A stretch of DNA of 64,000 bases from Streptomyces sp. CB09001. GTDB lineage: Bacteria; Actinomycetota; Actinomycetes; Streptomycetales; Streptomycetaceae. Where the stretch lies: assembly GCF_003369795.1 (NCBI RefSeq), contig NZ_CP026730.1, positions 620,001 through 684,000 of the forward strand. Direction: 5' to 3'. The notes beneath the pieces are model-generated. The model was given only the letters and a program-made list of their open reading frames with translations. It was not told the DNA's origin and made no database searches. A program made the position numbers and the translations under genes. Of the stretch, positions 49,601 to 58,643 are shown piece after piece; within the stretch, counting starts at the first letter, position 1, and every line of letters begins with the position of its first letter.

Positions 49601-51178
49601 ATGACGTCTGTCGTCGGCGATCGGCTGCGTCTCGTGGTCAGGGTCCTGGGCAGCCTCGTGGCCGACGAGGTGGGACAGGCGACCCGGCTGCGAAGACGTA
49701 CGAAGCGGGACACGCAGTCCCCGGCGGAGGGCCTCGTCGGCTCCGCCGGGTCCGCGGCCGAGGCCACCGCCGGGGCGGAGCAACGCCGCGCCAAGGCGGT
49801 ACGGCATGCCCTGGAGAGCCTCGGTCCCTTCTATGTGAAACTCGGCCAGGTCCTCTCCACCCGGCCCGACATGGTCCCCCAGTCCATCCGGGACGAACTG
49901 CAGAACCTGCACGACGAGGTCGACGTCCAGCCGTTCTCGGAGTTCGAGCCGGTACTGGCCCGGGACCTCGGGCCGAACTGGAAGCTGCGCTTCGACGACA
50001 TCGAGACCGTCGCCCCGCTGGGGGCGGCGTCCCTCGCCCAGGTCTACCGCGTGACGCTGCCCGGTGGGCGCGCGGCCGTGGTGAAGATCCAGCGACCCGG
50101 CATCCGCGAGGGCGTACTCGCGGACATGGCCCTGATGCGCCGGGCGTCGAAGATCGTGGCCCGCGTCGCTCCCCGGTTCAACGAGGTCATCGACATGGAG
50201 GCGATGCTCGGCTCGGTCTTCGACGCCATGGAGCCGGAGCTGGACTTCACCGGCGAGGCCCGCAACATGGACGAGGCCCGCGGGCAGGTCCGGTCGTTCC
50301 GTTCGCTGGAGGTGCCCCGGGTACTGCACGCCAGCCCCCGGGTCCTCGTCCAGTCGCTGGCCGACGGCAAGTCGGTGCGGCACGTCGACCGCGCCCACTT
50401 CACGGACGACGAGCGCGTGGAGATCGGCAAGGACCTGCTGCGGTTCATGTACCACGGGTACTTCGTCCATCGCTTCTTCCACGCCGACCCGCACGCCGGC
50501 AACGTCTTCGCCGCTCCCGGCGGACCCGCGACGCTGATCGACTGGGGCATGGTCGGCCGCCTGGACCGCAGGACCAGTCTTCAGCTGCTGCCGCTGTTCA
50601 TGACCTTGGCGCAGAACGACGGGGCCGGGCTGGCGCGGCACTGGGCGGAGATGGGCCGGCTGACGCCGTGGGCCAACATGCCCGCGTTCGCCGCCGACAT
50701 GGCCGCGTTCGTGCCCACGGTCTCCCATCTGTCACTGGAGGACATGAACTTCGGCGTCGCGCTCACCACTGTGCTGGCCAAGGCGACCAAACGCGGCATC
50801 GGTTCGCCGCCGGCCGTCTCACTGCTGGGCAAGTCCTTCGCGAACCTCGACGGTTCGGTGCGGTGTCTGGCTCCCGAGATCACGCTGCCCGAGGTGTTCC
50901 AGGCGGAGGTGCCGAAGATCCTCTTCGCACTGGGCCGCGAGTTCCTCGGCCGCAACCAGTTCGCCCGGAACTCCATGGAGCTTCTGCTGGCCGCCGTCAC
51001 CAGCCCCGAACAGGTCCGGGGCGTTCTCTCCGACGTGGCCAACCGTCAGTTCGCACTGAACATCCACGAGCCGCGCACCCCCGCCGCGATGGGCGGCCAG
51101 CGGCCCACCCGCCCCTCCGGAAGCCTGCTCGCGCTGGGCGCCGCGGCCTTCCTGCTGGGCCGTCGCCGCTCCGGATGA
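49601..51178 (+). CDS. ABC1/UbiB-family atypical kinase
   Basis: 525 residues. Family KxGQ motif in YVKLGQVLSTRPD, the Ala-rich nucleotide loop GAASLAQVY, VVKIQRPG with the lysine, HADPHAGN as catalytic loop and IDWGMVG in place of DFG. The C-terminus LLALGAAAFLLGRRR looks like one membrane segment. UbiB/ADCK proteins are ATPases that help extract or handle hydrophobic lipids such as quinone precursors. Location after the NPLA-repeat gene suggests lipid handling in this cluster (inference). Confidence 0.95.
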   Translation: MTSVVGDRLRLVVRVLGSLVADEVGQATRLRRRTKRDTQSPAEGLVGSAGSAAEATAGAEQRRAKAVRHALESLGPFYVKLGQVLSTRPDMVPQSIRDELQNLHDEVDVQPFSEFEPVLARDLGPNWKLRFDDIETVAPLGAASLAQVYRVTLPGGRAAVVKIQRPGIREGVLADMALMRRASKIVARVAPRFNEVIDMEAMLGSVFDAMEPELDFTGEARNMDEARGQVRSFRSLEVPRVLHASPRVLVQSLADGKSVRHVDRAHFTDDERVEIGKDLLRFMYHGYFVHRFFHADPHAGNVFAAPGGPATLIDWGMVGRLDRRTSLQLLPLFMTLAQNDGAGLARHWAEMGRLTPWANMPAFAADMAAFVPTVSHLSLEDMNFGVALTTVLAKATKRGIGSPPAVSLLGKSFANLDGSVRCLAPEITLPEVFQAEVPKILFALGREFLGRNQFARNSMELLLAAVTSPEQVRGVLSDVANRQFALNIHEPRTPAAMGGQRPTRPSGSLLALGAAAFLLGRRRSG

Positions 51179-51221
51179 TCCGGGTCCGCACAGCCACCCC
51201 GCCCCACCTCAAGGAGATCCC

Positions 51222-52100
51222 ATGCCGGAATCCACGCGTCCGCAGTCACCGTTCGCGCCGACCGTCACGACCCCGCACGGCATTTCCCGCGCGGCGCTCT
51301 GGACGGCCGCCGCACACGCGGCGGAGAGCCTCCGGCCCGCGCCGATCGTCCGCGACCCGTGGGCCGCCGACTTCCTCCACGCGGCCGGGTTCGACGGGGG
51401 CCCGCCCGGTGACGGACCGCTGCAGCGCCTGCTGCCCGACTATCAGGTGGTCCGCACCCGCTTCTTCGACGACTACGCTCTCACCGCGGCCCGTTCGGGC
51501 TGCCGCCAGGTGGTACTGCTCGGCGCCGGTCTTGACACCCGTGCCTTCCGGCTCGACTGGCCGACCGGGGTGCACGTCTTCGAGGTGGAGGACGCGGCCG
51601 TACTGGCCTTCAAGGAGCGCGTACTGGACGGGAGCCGGCTCGCCTGCGGACGCCGCACCGCCGTCGAAGCCGACGGCACGGCATCCTGGAGAGAGGAACT
51701 CGGGGCGGCGGGATTCGATCCCGGCAGGCCCACCGCATGGCTCTGCGAGGCACCCCTGTACTTCCTCCGGCCCCCGGAGGTGGCGGCCGTCGTCACCGCG
51801 ATGACCGAGCTCTCCGCGCCCGGCAGCATGTTCGGCGCCGAGTGCGTGAACTCCGCCGCCACGTCCTCCCCGTTCGTCGCGCCCTTCATGGACGCCCTGT
51901 CGACGATCGGACTGGCCTGGAACTGGCAGATCGCCGATCCGGAGCGCTGGTGGGCCGAGCACGGCTGGGACGCGGCGGCCGCCGACCTGTACACGCTGCC
52001 GTACGCGGTCGAGCGCCTCTCCCCGTATCTGCCGCTGATCGGCACGGCCGCCGCGGAGAGCGTATTCCTCACCACCGGAACGCTGCGCGGCACTCCCTGA
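51222..52100 (+). CDS. SAM-dependent methyltransferase (leucine carboxyl methyltransferase-like, TIGR00027 type)
   Basis: 292 residues. RDPWAADFLHAAG and VVRTRFFDDYALTAARSG near the N-terminus, SAM motif VVLLGAGLDTRAFRLDW, and FEVEDAAVLAFKERVL are typical of this actinobacterial O-methyltransferase family. The usual EGVxMYL motif reads EAPLYFL. It may form a methyl ester or ether on the product (inference). It is the last gene of the rightward unit and is followed by a very long hairpin. Confidence 0.92.
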   Translation: MPESTRPQSPFAPTVTTPHGISRAALWTAAAHAAESLRPAPIVRDPWAADFLHAAGFDGGPPGDGPLQRLLPDYQVVRTRFFDDYALTAARSGCRQVVLLGAGLDTRAFRLDWPTGVHVFEVEDAAVLAFKERVLDGSRLACGRRTAVEADGTASWREELGAAGFDPGRPTAWLCEAPLYFLRPPEVAAVVTAMTELSAPGSMFGAECVNSAATSSPFVAPFMDALSTIGLAWNWQIADPERWWAEHGWDAAAADLYTLPYAVERLSPYLPLIGTAAAESVFLTTGTLRGTP

Positions 52101-52157
52101 CACGGCACCACGCGCAGGCCCCGGACGGTGCGTCCGGGGCCTGCGCGTGGTGCCGTG
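52101..52157. terminator. 27-bp perfect-stem bidirectional terminator
   Basis: Bases 52101-52127 are perfectly complementary to 52131-52157 with a GTG loop. It fills the gap between two convergent genes whose stops lie at 52100 and 52159, so it can serve both transcripts. The stem is unusually long and perfect. Confidence 0.9.
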
Positions 52158-52158
52158 G

Positions 52159-53400
52159 CTACGGCCGCTCCAGCTCCAGCAGCGCCGCGAGCCACAGGTC
52201 GGGAAGTTCGTCCGCGGTCGCCAGGGCCTCGTCGTGAACGACGGTCAGGCACGCGGTGTCGTGCTGGCTCGTCAGCGTCGTCACACACCGGATGCCTGAC
52301 GCGACGCCGGCGAAGACGGCCGCGCGACGGGCCGCGACCCCCTGGTGGACCAGGGCCGTGCCGAAGTTCACGCTGCTCACCGGGCCGGCCACGAACGCCC
52401 CGCGGACCAGGCGGGTACCGACGGTGGCGCCGAGCGGCCGCGGGGCGGCGGACAGTAGCAGACGCATGGCGTCGCGCCGCCGGCTCTCCCGCAGCCGGCC
52501 CGTGCGGGCGACGACCCGGGCCAGGGCCCGCTGGGGTGACTCCTCGTCGCAGGGCAGCAGGAGCCGGGCGGTGACCATGCGGTTGCCCGGGGCGTACTCC
52601 TCTCCCGGGGCCCGGACCGACATCGGGATCGACACGGGCAGCGGCGGATGGGCCGAGCCGGTGTCCTTCAGGTACCAGGTGCGGACGGCGTGGGACAGGG
52701 CCGCGAGGTAGACGTCCGTGACCGTGCCGCCGTGGGCGCGGGCGATGGCGCGCAGCCGGGACAGCGGCGTGTCGGCGTGGCAGACGTCGACGCGGTCCGT
52801 GGATTCTCCGTCGAACGCGGGTTTCGGGGTGGGCGCGCGGAAGGCGGCCACCACCTCGCTCAGGGCGTCCGCGAGGCCGTGTGCGGTGGGCCGGGCGGGA
52901 TGCTGTGGGGCCGGTCCGCCCTCGGGGTGGTCGCCGAGGAGAGCGCGGGCGGTGTAGGCGGCGCCCATGCCGTCCTGGAAGGTGTGGTCGGTTCGGTAGA
53001 CCAGGGTGTGGCGGCCCGCCGGGCCGTGGACCAGCCACACGTCCCAGGGCGGCCGGTCGTCCGTGCTCATCGGCCGGGACAGCATCAGGCGGCTGGTCGC
53101 CGACCCGTCGGTGTCCTCGGGCAGCCACGCCTCGTGCACATGCCGGTCCACCGCGATCCGGTCCACTCGCCGGAATTTCCTGCGGTCCCGTGCGATGCGG
53201 TAGCGCAACGTCGGGACGCGGTGGACGCGTTCGGCGACCCGCGCGCGTACGGAGTCCAGGGTGGGGGCCCGGCCTTCGAACCCGAACGTGAACGCGAGGG
53301 GCACCGGGTTGCCGCCCGTCGCCAGGTGGAAGGCGACATCTACGGTTCCCATGGACAGGGCCGACGGCGGGCGGCCGTCCGTACCGAAGTCGGGTCGCAT
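52159..53400 (-). CDS. WS/DGAT-like acyltransferase (wax ester synthase/diacylglycerol acyltransferase family)
   Basis: 413 residues from ATG 53400, with AGGAGG 7 bp upstream. The N-terminus MGTVDVAFHLATGG is like the WS/DGAT opening. The condensation-like active site reads TDHTFQDGMG, matching HHxxxDG with the first His replaced by Asp but the second His and Asp kept. PVSIPMSVR, GNRMVTARLLLP and GPVSSVNFGT are the usual C-terminal blocks (PLW-type and NVPGP region). It could esterify the cluster's acyl chain to an alcohol or glycerol. It is last in the leftward tailoring operon. Confidence 0.85.
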   Translation of the reverse strand: MRPDFGTDGRPPSALSMGTVDVAFHLATGGNPVPLAFTFGFEGRAPTLDSVRARVAERVHRVPTLRYRIARDRRKFRRVDRIAVDRHVHEAWLPEDTDGSATSRLMLSRPMSTDDRPPWDVWLVHGPAGRHTLVYRTDHTFQDGMGAAYTARALLGDHPEGGPAPQHPARPTAHGLADALSEVVAAFRAPTPKPAFDGESTDRVDVCHADTPLSRLRAIARAHGGTVTDVYLAALSHAVRTWYLKDTGSAHPPLPVSIPMSVRAPGEEYAPGNRMVTARLLLPCDEESPQRALARVVARTGRLRESRRRDAMRLLLSAAPRPLGATVGTRLVRGAFVAGPVSSVNFGTALVHQGVAARRAAVFAGVASGIRCVTTLTSQHDTACLTVVHDEALATADELPDLWLAALLELERP

Positions 53401-53460
53401 GGTGGAACCTCCTGGTCGGGCTCTGAGGGTCGGTGGGGCTGCGTGGCTGGTCTGCCGCAG

Positions 53461-53575
53461 CTGGGGTCCGCTGCTTGTGGCCTGGGTGCGGTCCGTGGCT
53501 TGCGGTCTGCGGAGCTGTGGTCTGCGGGGCTGGAGTCCGCGGTCTGCGGAGCTGGGGTCTGCGGAGCTGGGGTAC
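53461..53575. repeat. 15-bp minisatellite upstream of the WS/DGAT gene
   Basis: GGTCTGCGGAGCTGG occurs perfectly at 53541-53555 and 53556-53570, with one mismatch at 53504-53518 and 53519-53533; more diverged units precede them. It fills most of the 196-bp gap between the FAD oxidoreductase stop and the WS/DGAT start. Confidence 0.9.
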
Positions 53576-53596
53576 GGATGCGGGCCGCGCCCGCCG

Positions 53597-54918
53597 TCAG
53601 CATGCATGTCGCGCGATTCGCCCCAGTGTGTCCACGTACGCCCGCAGCAGGGGCCGAACGGGTCCGCGTGCGGGCAGGCGCGGGGCCCGGGAGCGGTGCC
53701 ACGGGAGCGGTTCGCCGGGTTCCGGCTCGCCCAGCAGGGCCGCGGCCACGTGCGCGCCGTGCGCCACGGACAGGGCGAGTCCGTGTCCGCAGCAGCCGCC
53801 GATGTACCAGACGTCGTCGAAGCCCGGCACCGGCCCCACCACCGGCAGGTCGTCGCCCGTCATGCCGATGCGGCCGGACCAGCGGTGGGTGACCCGTACC
53901 CGGGCGAGGTCCGGATGCAGGGACCGCAGCCATCTCTCCAGCCAGGCCCAGGCACGCTCCCTGGCGGCCTGGAGACGGGCCGCGCCGATACCCCCGGGGA
54001 CCGTGGCGGTACCGCCGCCCGCCACCAGCCCCTGGTCCGGGAGCAGCCGGAAGTACGGCGCCAGAGGGACGGCGTCGACGACGGAGTGTCCGGCGCGCCC
54101 GCCCAGGGCCTCGTAGGCCGGGGCGCTCAGCGGTTCGGTGGCGACGGCGTACACCTCGAGCGGCAGGACGGTGCCGACCGGCAGGTCCAGTGCCTGCGCG
54201 GCCGAGTTGACGGCCAGCACCGCCTGACCGGCGTAGAGCCTGCCGTGCGGGAGGACCAGCTCGGGGCCGACCAGATCGCCGGGGCGGAGGGCCAGCAGCG
54301 GGCTGCGGCCGTAGAAGCGCACGCCTTTGTCGGCGCAGGCACGGGCGAGGGCGCAGGTCAGGGCGGCCGGGTCGAGGGTCGCGGCGGGGCGGTGCAGGAG
54401 TGCCGCCCGGTAGGGCACACCGACCCGGTCGCGGATGCCGGCCGGGGTGAGGACGGGGACGTCCAGACCGAGTTCGCGGCAGGCCCGGGCCTGGCGGGCG
54501 AGTGCCGCCAGGCCCGCGGACGACCGCGTGGCCACCAGCTGCTCGCCGGGCCGCAGCCCGCAGGGCACGTCGAGCCGGGCGCACAGGGCGAGGACGTCCC
54601 GCACCGCCCGCTCACTGGCCCGGTGCATCCTGCGCGCCGTCTGCGGACCGAAGCGGCGCACCGCGCCGTCGACCGCGGGGCCGGCCCGGGGCCCAGCAGA
54701 CCGGTGCCCCGGCCGCTGGCGCCGGCCGCCGGGTACTCGGCGTCCACCACCGCGATGTCGAGCCCGGGCGCCCGCTCCGCCAGGTGGTAGGCGCAGGACA
54801 GCCCGGCCAGCCCGGCCCCGACGACGGCCACGTCCGCGGTGACCACGCCGTGCAACTGGGGCTGCGTCGGCAGTTCCGCGGGGTCCCAGTACGGCGTTCC
54901 GGCCGGCGGCCTGGTCAT
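53597..54918 (-). pseudogene. FAD-dependent amine/amino-acid oxidase-like protein, with one apparent frameshift
   Basis: Two frames join into one DadA/DAO-like flavoprotein of about 440 residues. The N-terminal part from ATG 54918 has the FAD motif VAVVGAGLAGLSCAYHLAE and GASGRGTGLLGP. The rest, in another frame from about 54680 down, includes AAGQAVLAVNSAAQAL-like, RIGMTGDDLPVVGPVPG and IGGCCGHGLALS, the FAD-closing region. The break falls in a GGGGCC/CCCGGGG-rich run near 54677-54694, and adding one base restores a single frame. It may be a sequencing error or a true inactivation. ATG 54918 overlaps the flavin reductase stop (ATGA), supporting one coupled gene. Confidence 0.85.
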
Positions 54919-55514
54919 CCCGCGGCGTCCGGCACCGGCTCGGTCAGCGCACCGAACCGGCGGTCGTGCCACAGCAGCGGGCGTCCGCCGCCCACGTGCA
55001 CGGCGGCGACCCGGCCGACGACGAGGTGGTGGTCGCCGTAGCGGCGTACGTCCTCGGTCAGGCACACCGACCAGGCGAGCGCGCCGGCCAGCACGGGGAC
55101 ACCCAGCACCTGCCGGGTGTCGGTCCCGGCGAACCGCTCCGCCGCGGTCGTGGTGGGGGACGCGAACCGGCCCGCGAGCTCCTGCTGTTCCTCGCGCAGC
55201 AGGTGCACGGCGAAGGTCCGCCGGCCGCGGACGGCGGCGAGGGTGCGGGAGCCGTCGCGCAGACAGGCAAGGAGCAGCGGCGGGCGGGCGGAGAGCGAGG
55301 TGACGGCGGACACCGTCATGCCCAGCGGGCCCTCCTCGCCGCGGGCGGTCACGACGGTCACGCCGGCGGCCAGCTTGGCGTACAGACCGAGACAGCGGGC
55401 AGCACCGGGCCCCGGTTCCTCGTGCAGCGCTTCCCCGCGCGGCGGGTCGGCGGCCGGCGGCGGGGCGCCCGCGACGGCCGCCCGGTCAGTCACCAGCCGC
55501 AGCCGCGCGCTCAT
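54915..55514 (-). CDS. Flavin reductase (FMN-binding split-barrel, HpaC-like)
   Basis: 199 residues. AAGVTVVTARGEEGPLGMTVSAVTSLSARPPLLLACL is the family signature region, with FAVHLLREEQQELAGRFA and HHLVVGRVAAVH following and RYG-DHH near the C-terminus. It supplies reduced flavin to a partner monooxygenase; the halogenase-like enzyme in the convergent unit is the natural candidate. It overlaps the SRPBCC gene by 29 bp and the FAD oxidoreductase by 4 bp. Confidence 0.93.
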   Translation of the reverse strand: MSARLRLVTDRAAVAGAPPPAADPPRGEALHEEPGPGAARCLGLYAKLAAGVTVVTARGEEGPLGMTVSAVTSLSARPPLLLACLRDGSRTLAAVRGRRTFAVHLLREEQQELAGRFASPTTTAAERFAGTDTRQVLGVPVLAGALAWSVCLTEDVRRYGDHHLVVGRVAAVHVGGGRPLLWHDRRFGALTEPVPDAAG

Positions 55515-55953
55515 CGATCACCTCCGCGCCCGCAAGGCCCCGCAGCACGCGGGCGACGTTGGTCCGCAGGGTCGACTCGGCCACCGGGTCGAGGATCTCG
55601 GCCATGGACGGGATGCCGAGGTCGAAGGCCGCGGTGTAGACGACGAGCGTGCCGCCGTCCCTCGCTTCGCAGCGCCAGCTCCCCTCGAAGGCCTGGAAGT
55701 CGCCGCTGAGCTGTTCGAAGGCGATGGAGTACGTCTCGGGCGAGTAGGTGTCGCGTTCCCGCCACCGCATCAGGCCGCCCCGGAACTCGACGGTCCAGTC
55801 CGAGGTCGTGGAGCCGTCGGGCAGCGGAGGCTCGACGTGCACCTCGCGGAAGGTGTCGCTGTACTCGGGAAAGCGGCGGAAGTCGCTGATGCGGGCGTAG
55901 ACGTCGGCGGGTGCCAGTTCGTCGGCGAGGGCGTGCAGGACCACGTGGCGCAT
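55486..55953 (-). CDS. SRPBCC-family protein (polyketide cyclase/dehydrase type)
   Basis: 155 residues with the START-like pattern ADVYARISDFRRFPEYSDTFREV, DWTVEFRGGLMRWRERDTY, FEGSWRCEARDGGTLVVYTAAFDLG and a long C-terminal helix (STLRTNVARVLRGLA). Family members bind hydrophobic ligands and some cyclise or dehydrate polyketides. It lies between the aminotransferase and flavin reductase genes; a lipid-binding or ring-forming role is plausible but unproven. Confidence 0.9.
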   Translation of the reverse strand: MRHVVLHALADELAPADVYARISDFRRFPEYSDTFREVHVEPPLPDGSTTSDWTVEFRGGLMRWRERDTYSPETYSIAFEQLSGDFQAFEGSWRCEARDGGTLVVYTAAFDLGIPSMAEILDPVAESTLRTNVARVLRGLAGAEVIDERAAAAGD

Positions 55954-56034
55954 GGGTCGTTCGGTTCCTTCCCGGAGGGTTTTCGGACGCGGGTGTCCGG
56001 AGCTGGTGGCTGGCGCCGGCGCCAGGAGCCGGTG

Positions 56035-57471
56035 TCAGCCGGTCATACGGTCGGCCGTGCCGCGCAGGGCCGCGCCGAGGGTGGTGAGGAACAGGTCGAG
56101 CGCGGCGTCCTCGACCACGGCCGGCGGGGTCAGCCGCAGCACCCGGGTGGAGTTGAGGGAGTTGTTGACGAGCACACCGCGGGAGATCAGTTCCAGCAGC
56201 AGTTCCCCGACCGCCTGTTCTTCGGCGAACTCGATACCGATCAGCAGACCCCGGCCGCGCACTTCGCGGACCAGTCCGCCCTCGTACGGCGCGCACACGT
56301 CCCGTACGGCGGTGAGGATGCGCGGGCCGAGCGCGGCGGCCCGGGCCACGGTGTCCTCCTCCTCCATGGCCCGTACGGTGGCGAGGGCGGCGGCGCAGGC
56401 GATCGGCGAGGCGCCGAAGGTGGAGGTGTGCAGGTAGGGGTCGCGGCTGAAGGGGGCGTAGGCCTCCGCGGTGGCGACCATCGCGGCGACCGGTACGACA
56501 CCGCCGCTGAGTCCCTTGCCGACGAGCAGCACGTCCGGACGCACGCCCTCGGCGTCGACGCCCCACCAGGTCCCCAGCCGTCCCATGCCGGTCTGGATCT
56601 CGTCGACGACCAGCAGGGCGCCGTACGCCCGGCACAGCGCCCGCACCTGGCTGAGATAGCCGGGGCGGGGGATGCGTACGCCGCCCTCGCCCTGGACGGG
56701 TTCGACGATGACGCAGGCCCGGTCGCGGCGGGCGGCCAGTGCCTGTTCGAGGTCGGCCGGGTCGTCGTAGGCCACCTGGGTGACGTCCGGGAGCAGGGGC
56801 TGGAAGGGCGTCTGGTACGTGGCGTTGGCGGTGACGCTCAGCGCGCCGAGGGTCTTGCCGTGGAAGCCGCTGCGGGTGGTGATCACCGAGGTGAGTCCAT
56901 GGGCGCGGGCCAGTTTCAGGGCCGCCTCGGTGGCCTCGGCGCCGGAGTTGACGAAGTGGACGTAGTCGAGGCCGGGCGGGGTGTGGGCGGCCAGGGCCTG
57001 GGCGGCCCGGGCGGCGACGGGTTCGAGGAGGACGCGGCTGGCCAGCGGGTGGGTGTCGATCTGCCGGTGCACCGCTTCGACGACGGCCGGGTGGCGGTGG
57101 CCCATGATGAAGACGCCGTAGCCGCCGAAGTCCAGGAAGCGGCGGCCGTCGTCGGTGTGGATCCAGACCCCCTCGGAGCGGACCTCGGCCATGCCGCCCA
57201 TGACCCGGCCCATCACGGCACGGCCGGAGCCGATGTGCTTCAGGTAGAGGTCCACGATGTCGGGCCGGTCGGCCGACGCGGCGGTTCCGGCGCGCGGGGC
57301 GGAGGGCTCGGAGGACGGGGCGGAGGTCGGCGTGGCGGTCCCGGAGCGCGGCCCGGCGGTCCCGGTGGTCGAGGCAGAGGACCCGGCGGACGGCCCGGTG
57401 GTCCCGGTGGTCGAGACGGAGGACCCGGCGGACGGCCCGGCGGTCCCGGTGGACGGGGGTGACACGGTCAT
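56035..57471 (-). CDS. Class III PLP-dependent aminotransferase
   Basis: 478 residues. After a ~65-residue Thr/Ser/Gly/Pro-rich tail comes a class III aminotransferase (ornithine/GABA type): FVNSGAEATEAALKLAR, FHGKTLGALS, VIVEPVQGEGG, VVDEIQTGMGRLG and the PLP lysine in LVGKGLSGG (about residue 318). Such enzymes move amino groups to and from terminal aldehydes. The ATG overlaps the upstream reductase stop (ATGA), so the odd N-terminal tail is probably translated. A reductase-aminotransferase pair suggests conversion of an acyl aldehyde to an amine (inference). Confidence 0.93.
   Translation of the reverse strand: MTVSPPSTGTAGPSAGSSVSTTGTTGPSAGSSASTTGTAGPRSGTATPTSAPSSEPSAPRAGTAASADRPDIVDLYLKHIGSGRAVMGRVMGGMAEVRSEGVWIHTDDGRRFLDFGGYGVFIMGHRHPAVVEAVHRQIDTHPLASRVLLEPVAARAAQALAAHTPPGLDYVHFVNSGAEATEAALKLARAHGLTSVITTRSGFHGKTLGALSVTANATYQTPFQPLLPDVTQVAYDDPADLEQALAARRDRACVIVEPVQGEGGVRIPRPGYLSQVRALCRAYGALLVVDEIQTGMGRLGTWWGVDAEGVRPDVLLVGKGLSGGVVPVAAMVATAEAYAPFSRDPYLHTSTFGASPIACAAALATVRAMEEEDTVARAAALGPRILTAVRDVCAPYEGGLVREVRGRGLLIGIEFAEEQAVGELLLELISRGVLVNNSLNSTRVLRLTPPAVVEDAALDLFLTTLGAALRGTADRMTG
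57361..57444 (-). repeat. 42-bp tandem repeat in the aminotransferase N-terminus
   Basis: Two full 42-bp units (57361-57402 and 57403-57444) differ at few positions and have partial units on both sides. In frame they encode 14-residue units such as TGTTGPSAGSSAST, a disordered leader before the conserved enzyme. Confidence 0.9.
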
Positions 57472-58589
57472 GACGCCACCTCCGTGGGGGCGGTCGCGGC
57501 GGATCGGTTCCGGGTGAGCAGGCCGGCCCTGTCCGCGGCCCAGCTCTCCGCGTTGCGTACGAGCGCGGCCCGGATGTCGGTCCGGGCCAGGCGGGTGCCG
57601 CAGTCGGGTTCGCCGAGGGAGGTGTCGAACGGCAGCTCCCGCTGGAAGACCAGCAGCAGTTCCGCGTAGTACTCCAGCCGCCGCCTCAGGGACGCGGGCA
57701 GCGAGGTGCCCTCCAGCATGGGCAGGAGCAGCCGGTGAACGGCATCGACCGGGATGAGCCGGGGCCGCTGGGGCCGGGGCAGGCCGTGGCGTACGGCGAC
57801 GTCCGCGCAGACGTCGGCGAACTCCCGCAGCCCGATGGCCTCCTTGCCGGCCGTCAGCCAGTACTCCCCGTCGGCCACACCGCCCCGGACCAGGTCGCCG
57901 ATGGCCCGAGAGACATAGTCCTGGGGCACCATGTCGATCCGGGTCTCGGGGGCTCCGGGCAGCACCGGGGCCTGCCCCAGGACCATCGAGCCGATCGTCC
58001 TGGTCAGCCCCTGCTCACCGGCGATCCGCCCGCTGACGGAGTCACCCATGACGACCGAGGGCCGGACGATGGCGCCGGGCACGCCCGCCTCGCGTGTCAT
58101 CTGTTCGGCCCCGGCCTTGGAGTCGAGGTAGGCGGCCGCACCCGGGAACCGCCGACGGTCCTCCTCGGTGGGGGTGTTGGCCACGAACGCGGTACTCACC
58201 AGGTACAGCGGGGCGTCGGCCCGGGCCGCCAGGTCGAGCATGTTGTCGGCACCGCGCAGATTGGTGCGCGTGATGTCCTGTGGCGGGGTCCGCCAGTTGG
58301 TCTCGGCGGCGCAGTGCAGCACCACGTCCACCTCAAGGGCCAGTTCGTGCCAGGCCCGTGGGCTCAGGCCGAGCCGGGGAGCGACCAGGTCGCCCTGGAG
58401 CTCGCGCACCCGCGGATCGCGCAACGGTGTGTTGCGGCGCAGGCACAGCAGGTCGAAGTCGGGTGACAGCTCGTCGATCAGGACACGTCCGAGCACTCCG
58501 GAACCGCCGGTGAGCAGCAGGGAAGGGCGGTCGCGCCGTCCCGTACGGCCGACGGGCAGGAGGGCGAGGCGCTGGTTGTCTGACGGCAT
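57468..58589 (-). CDS. Extended SDR, acyl-thioester/fatty acyl reductase-like
   Basis: About 373 residues from ATG 58589. NAD(P) motif LLTGGSGVLGRVL, DVVLHCAAETNWRTPP, LVSTAFVAN and YLDSK (Tyr-x-x-x-Lys), then IVRPSVVMGDSVSGRIAGEQGLTRTI and DMVPQDYVSRAI. This is the pattern of the FAR/thioester-reductase branch (NAD_binding_4) rather than sugar epimerases. It is distinct from the reductase at 44120-45238. Overlap with the aminotransferase argues they act in sequence. Confidence 0.88.
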   Translation of the reverse strand: MPSDNQRLALLPVGRTGRRDRPSLLLTGGSGVLGRVLIDELSPDFDLLCLRRNTPLRDPRVRELQGDLVAPRLGLSPRAWHELALEVDVVLHCAAETNWRTPPQDITRTNLRGADNMLDLAARADAPLYLVSTAFVANTPTEEDRRRFPGAAAYLDSKAGAEQMTREAGVPGAIVRPSVVMGDSVSGRIAGEQGLTRTIGSMVLGQAPVLPGAPETRIDMVPQDYVSRAIGDLVRGGVADGEYWLTAGKEAIGLREFADVCADVAVRHGLPRPQRPRLIPVDAVHRLLLPMLEGTSLPASLRRRLEYYAELLLVFQRELPFDTSLGEPDCGTRLARTDIRAALVRNAESWAADRAGLLTRNRSAATAPTEVAS

Positions 58590-58643
58590 GGGGGTGTGTT
58601 CTCCCAACGGGTCTCGGCACACCGATGGACGGTGGGGGCGCGG

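Noticed and set aside
53601..54584. Arg/Pro-rich minus-strand frame overlapping the FAD oxidoreductase gene
   Set aside because: It is an alternative frame of the oxidoreductase with biased Arg/Gly/Pro composition and no motifs.
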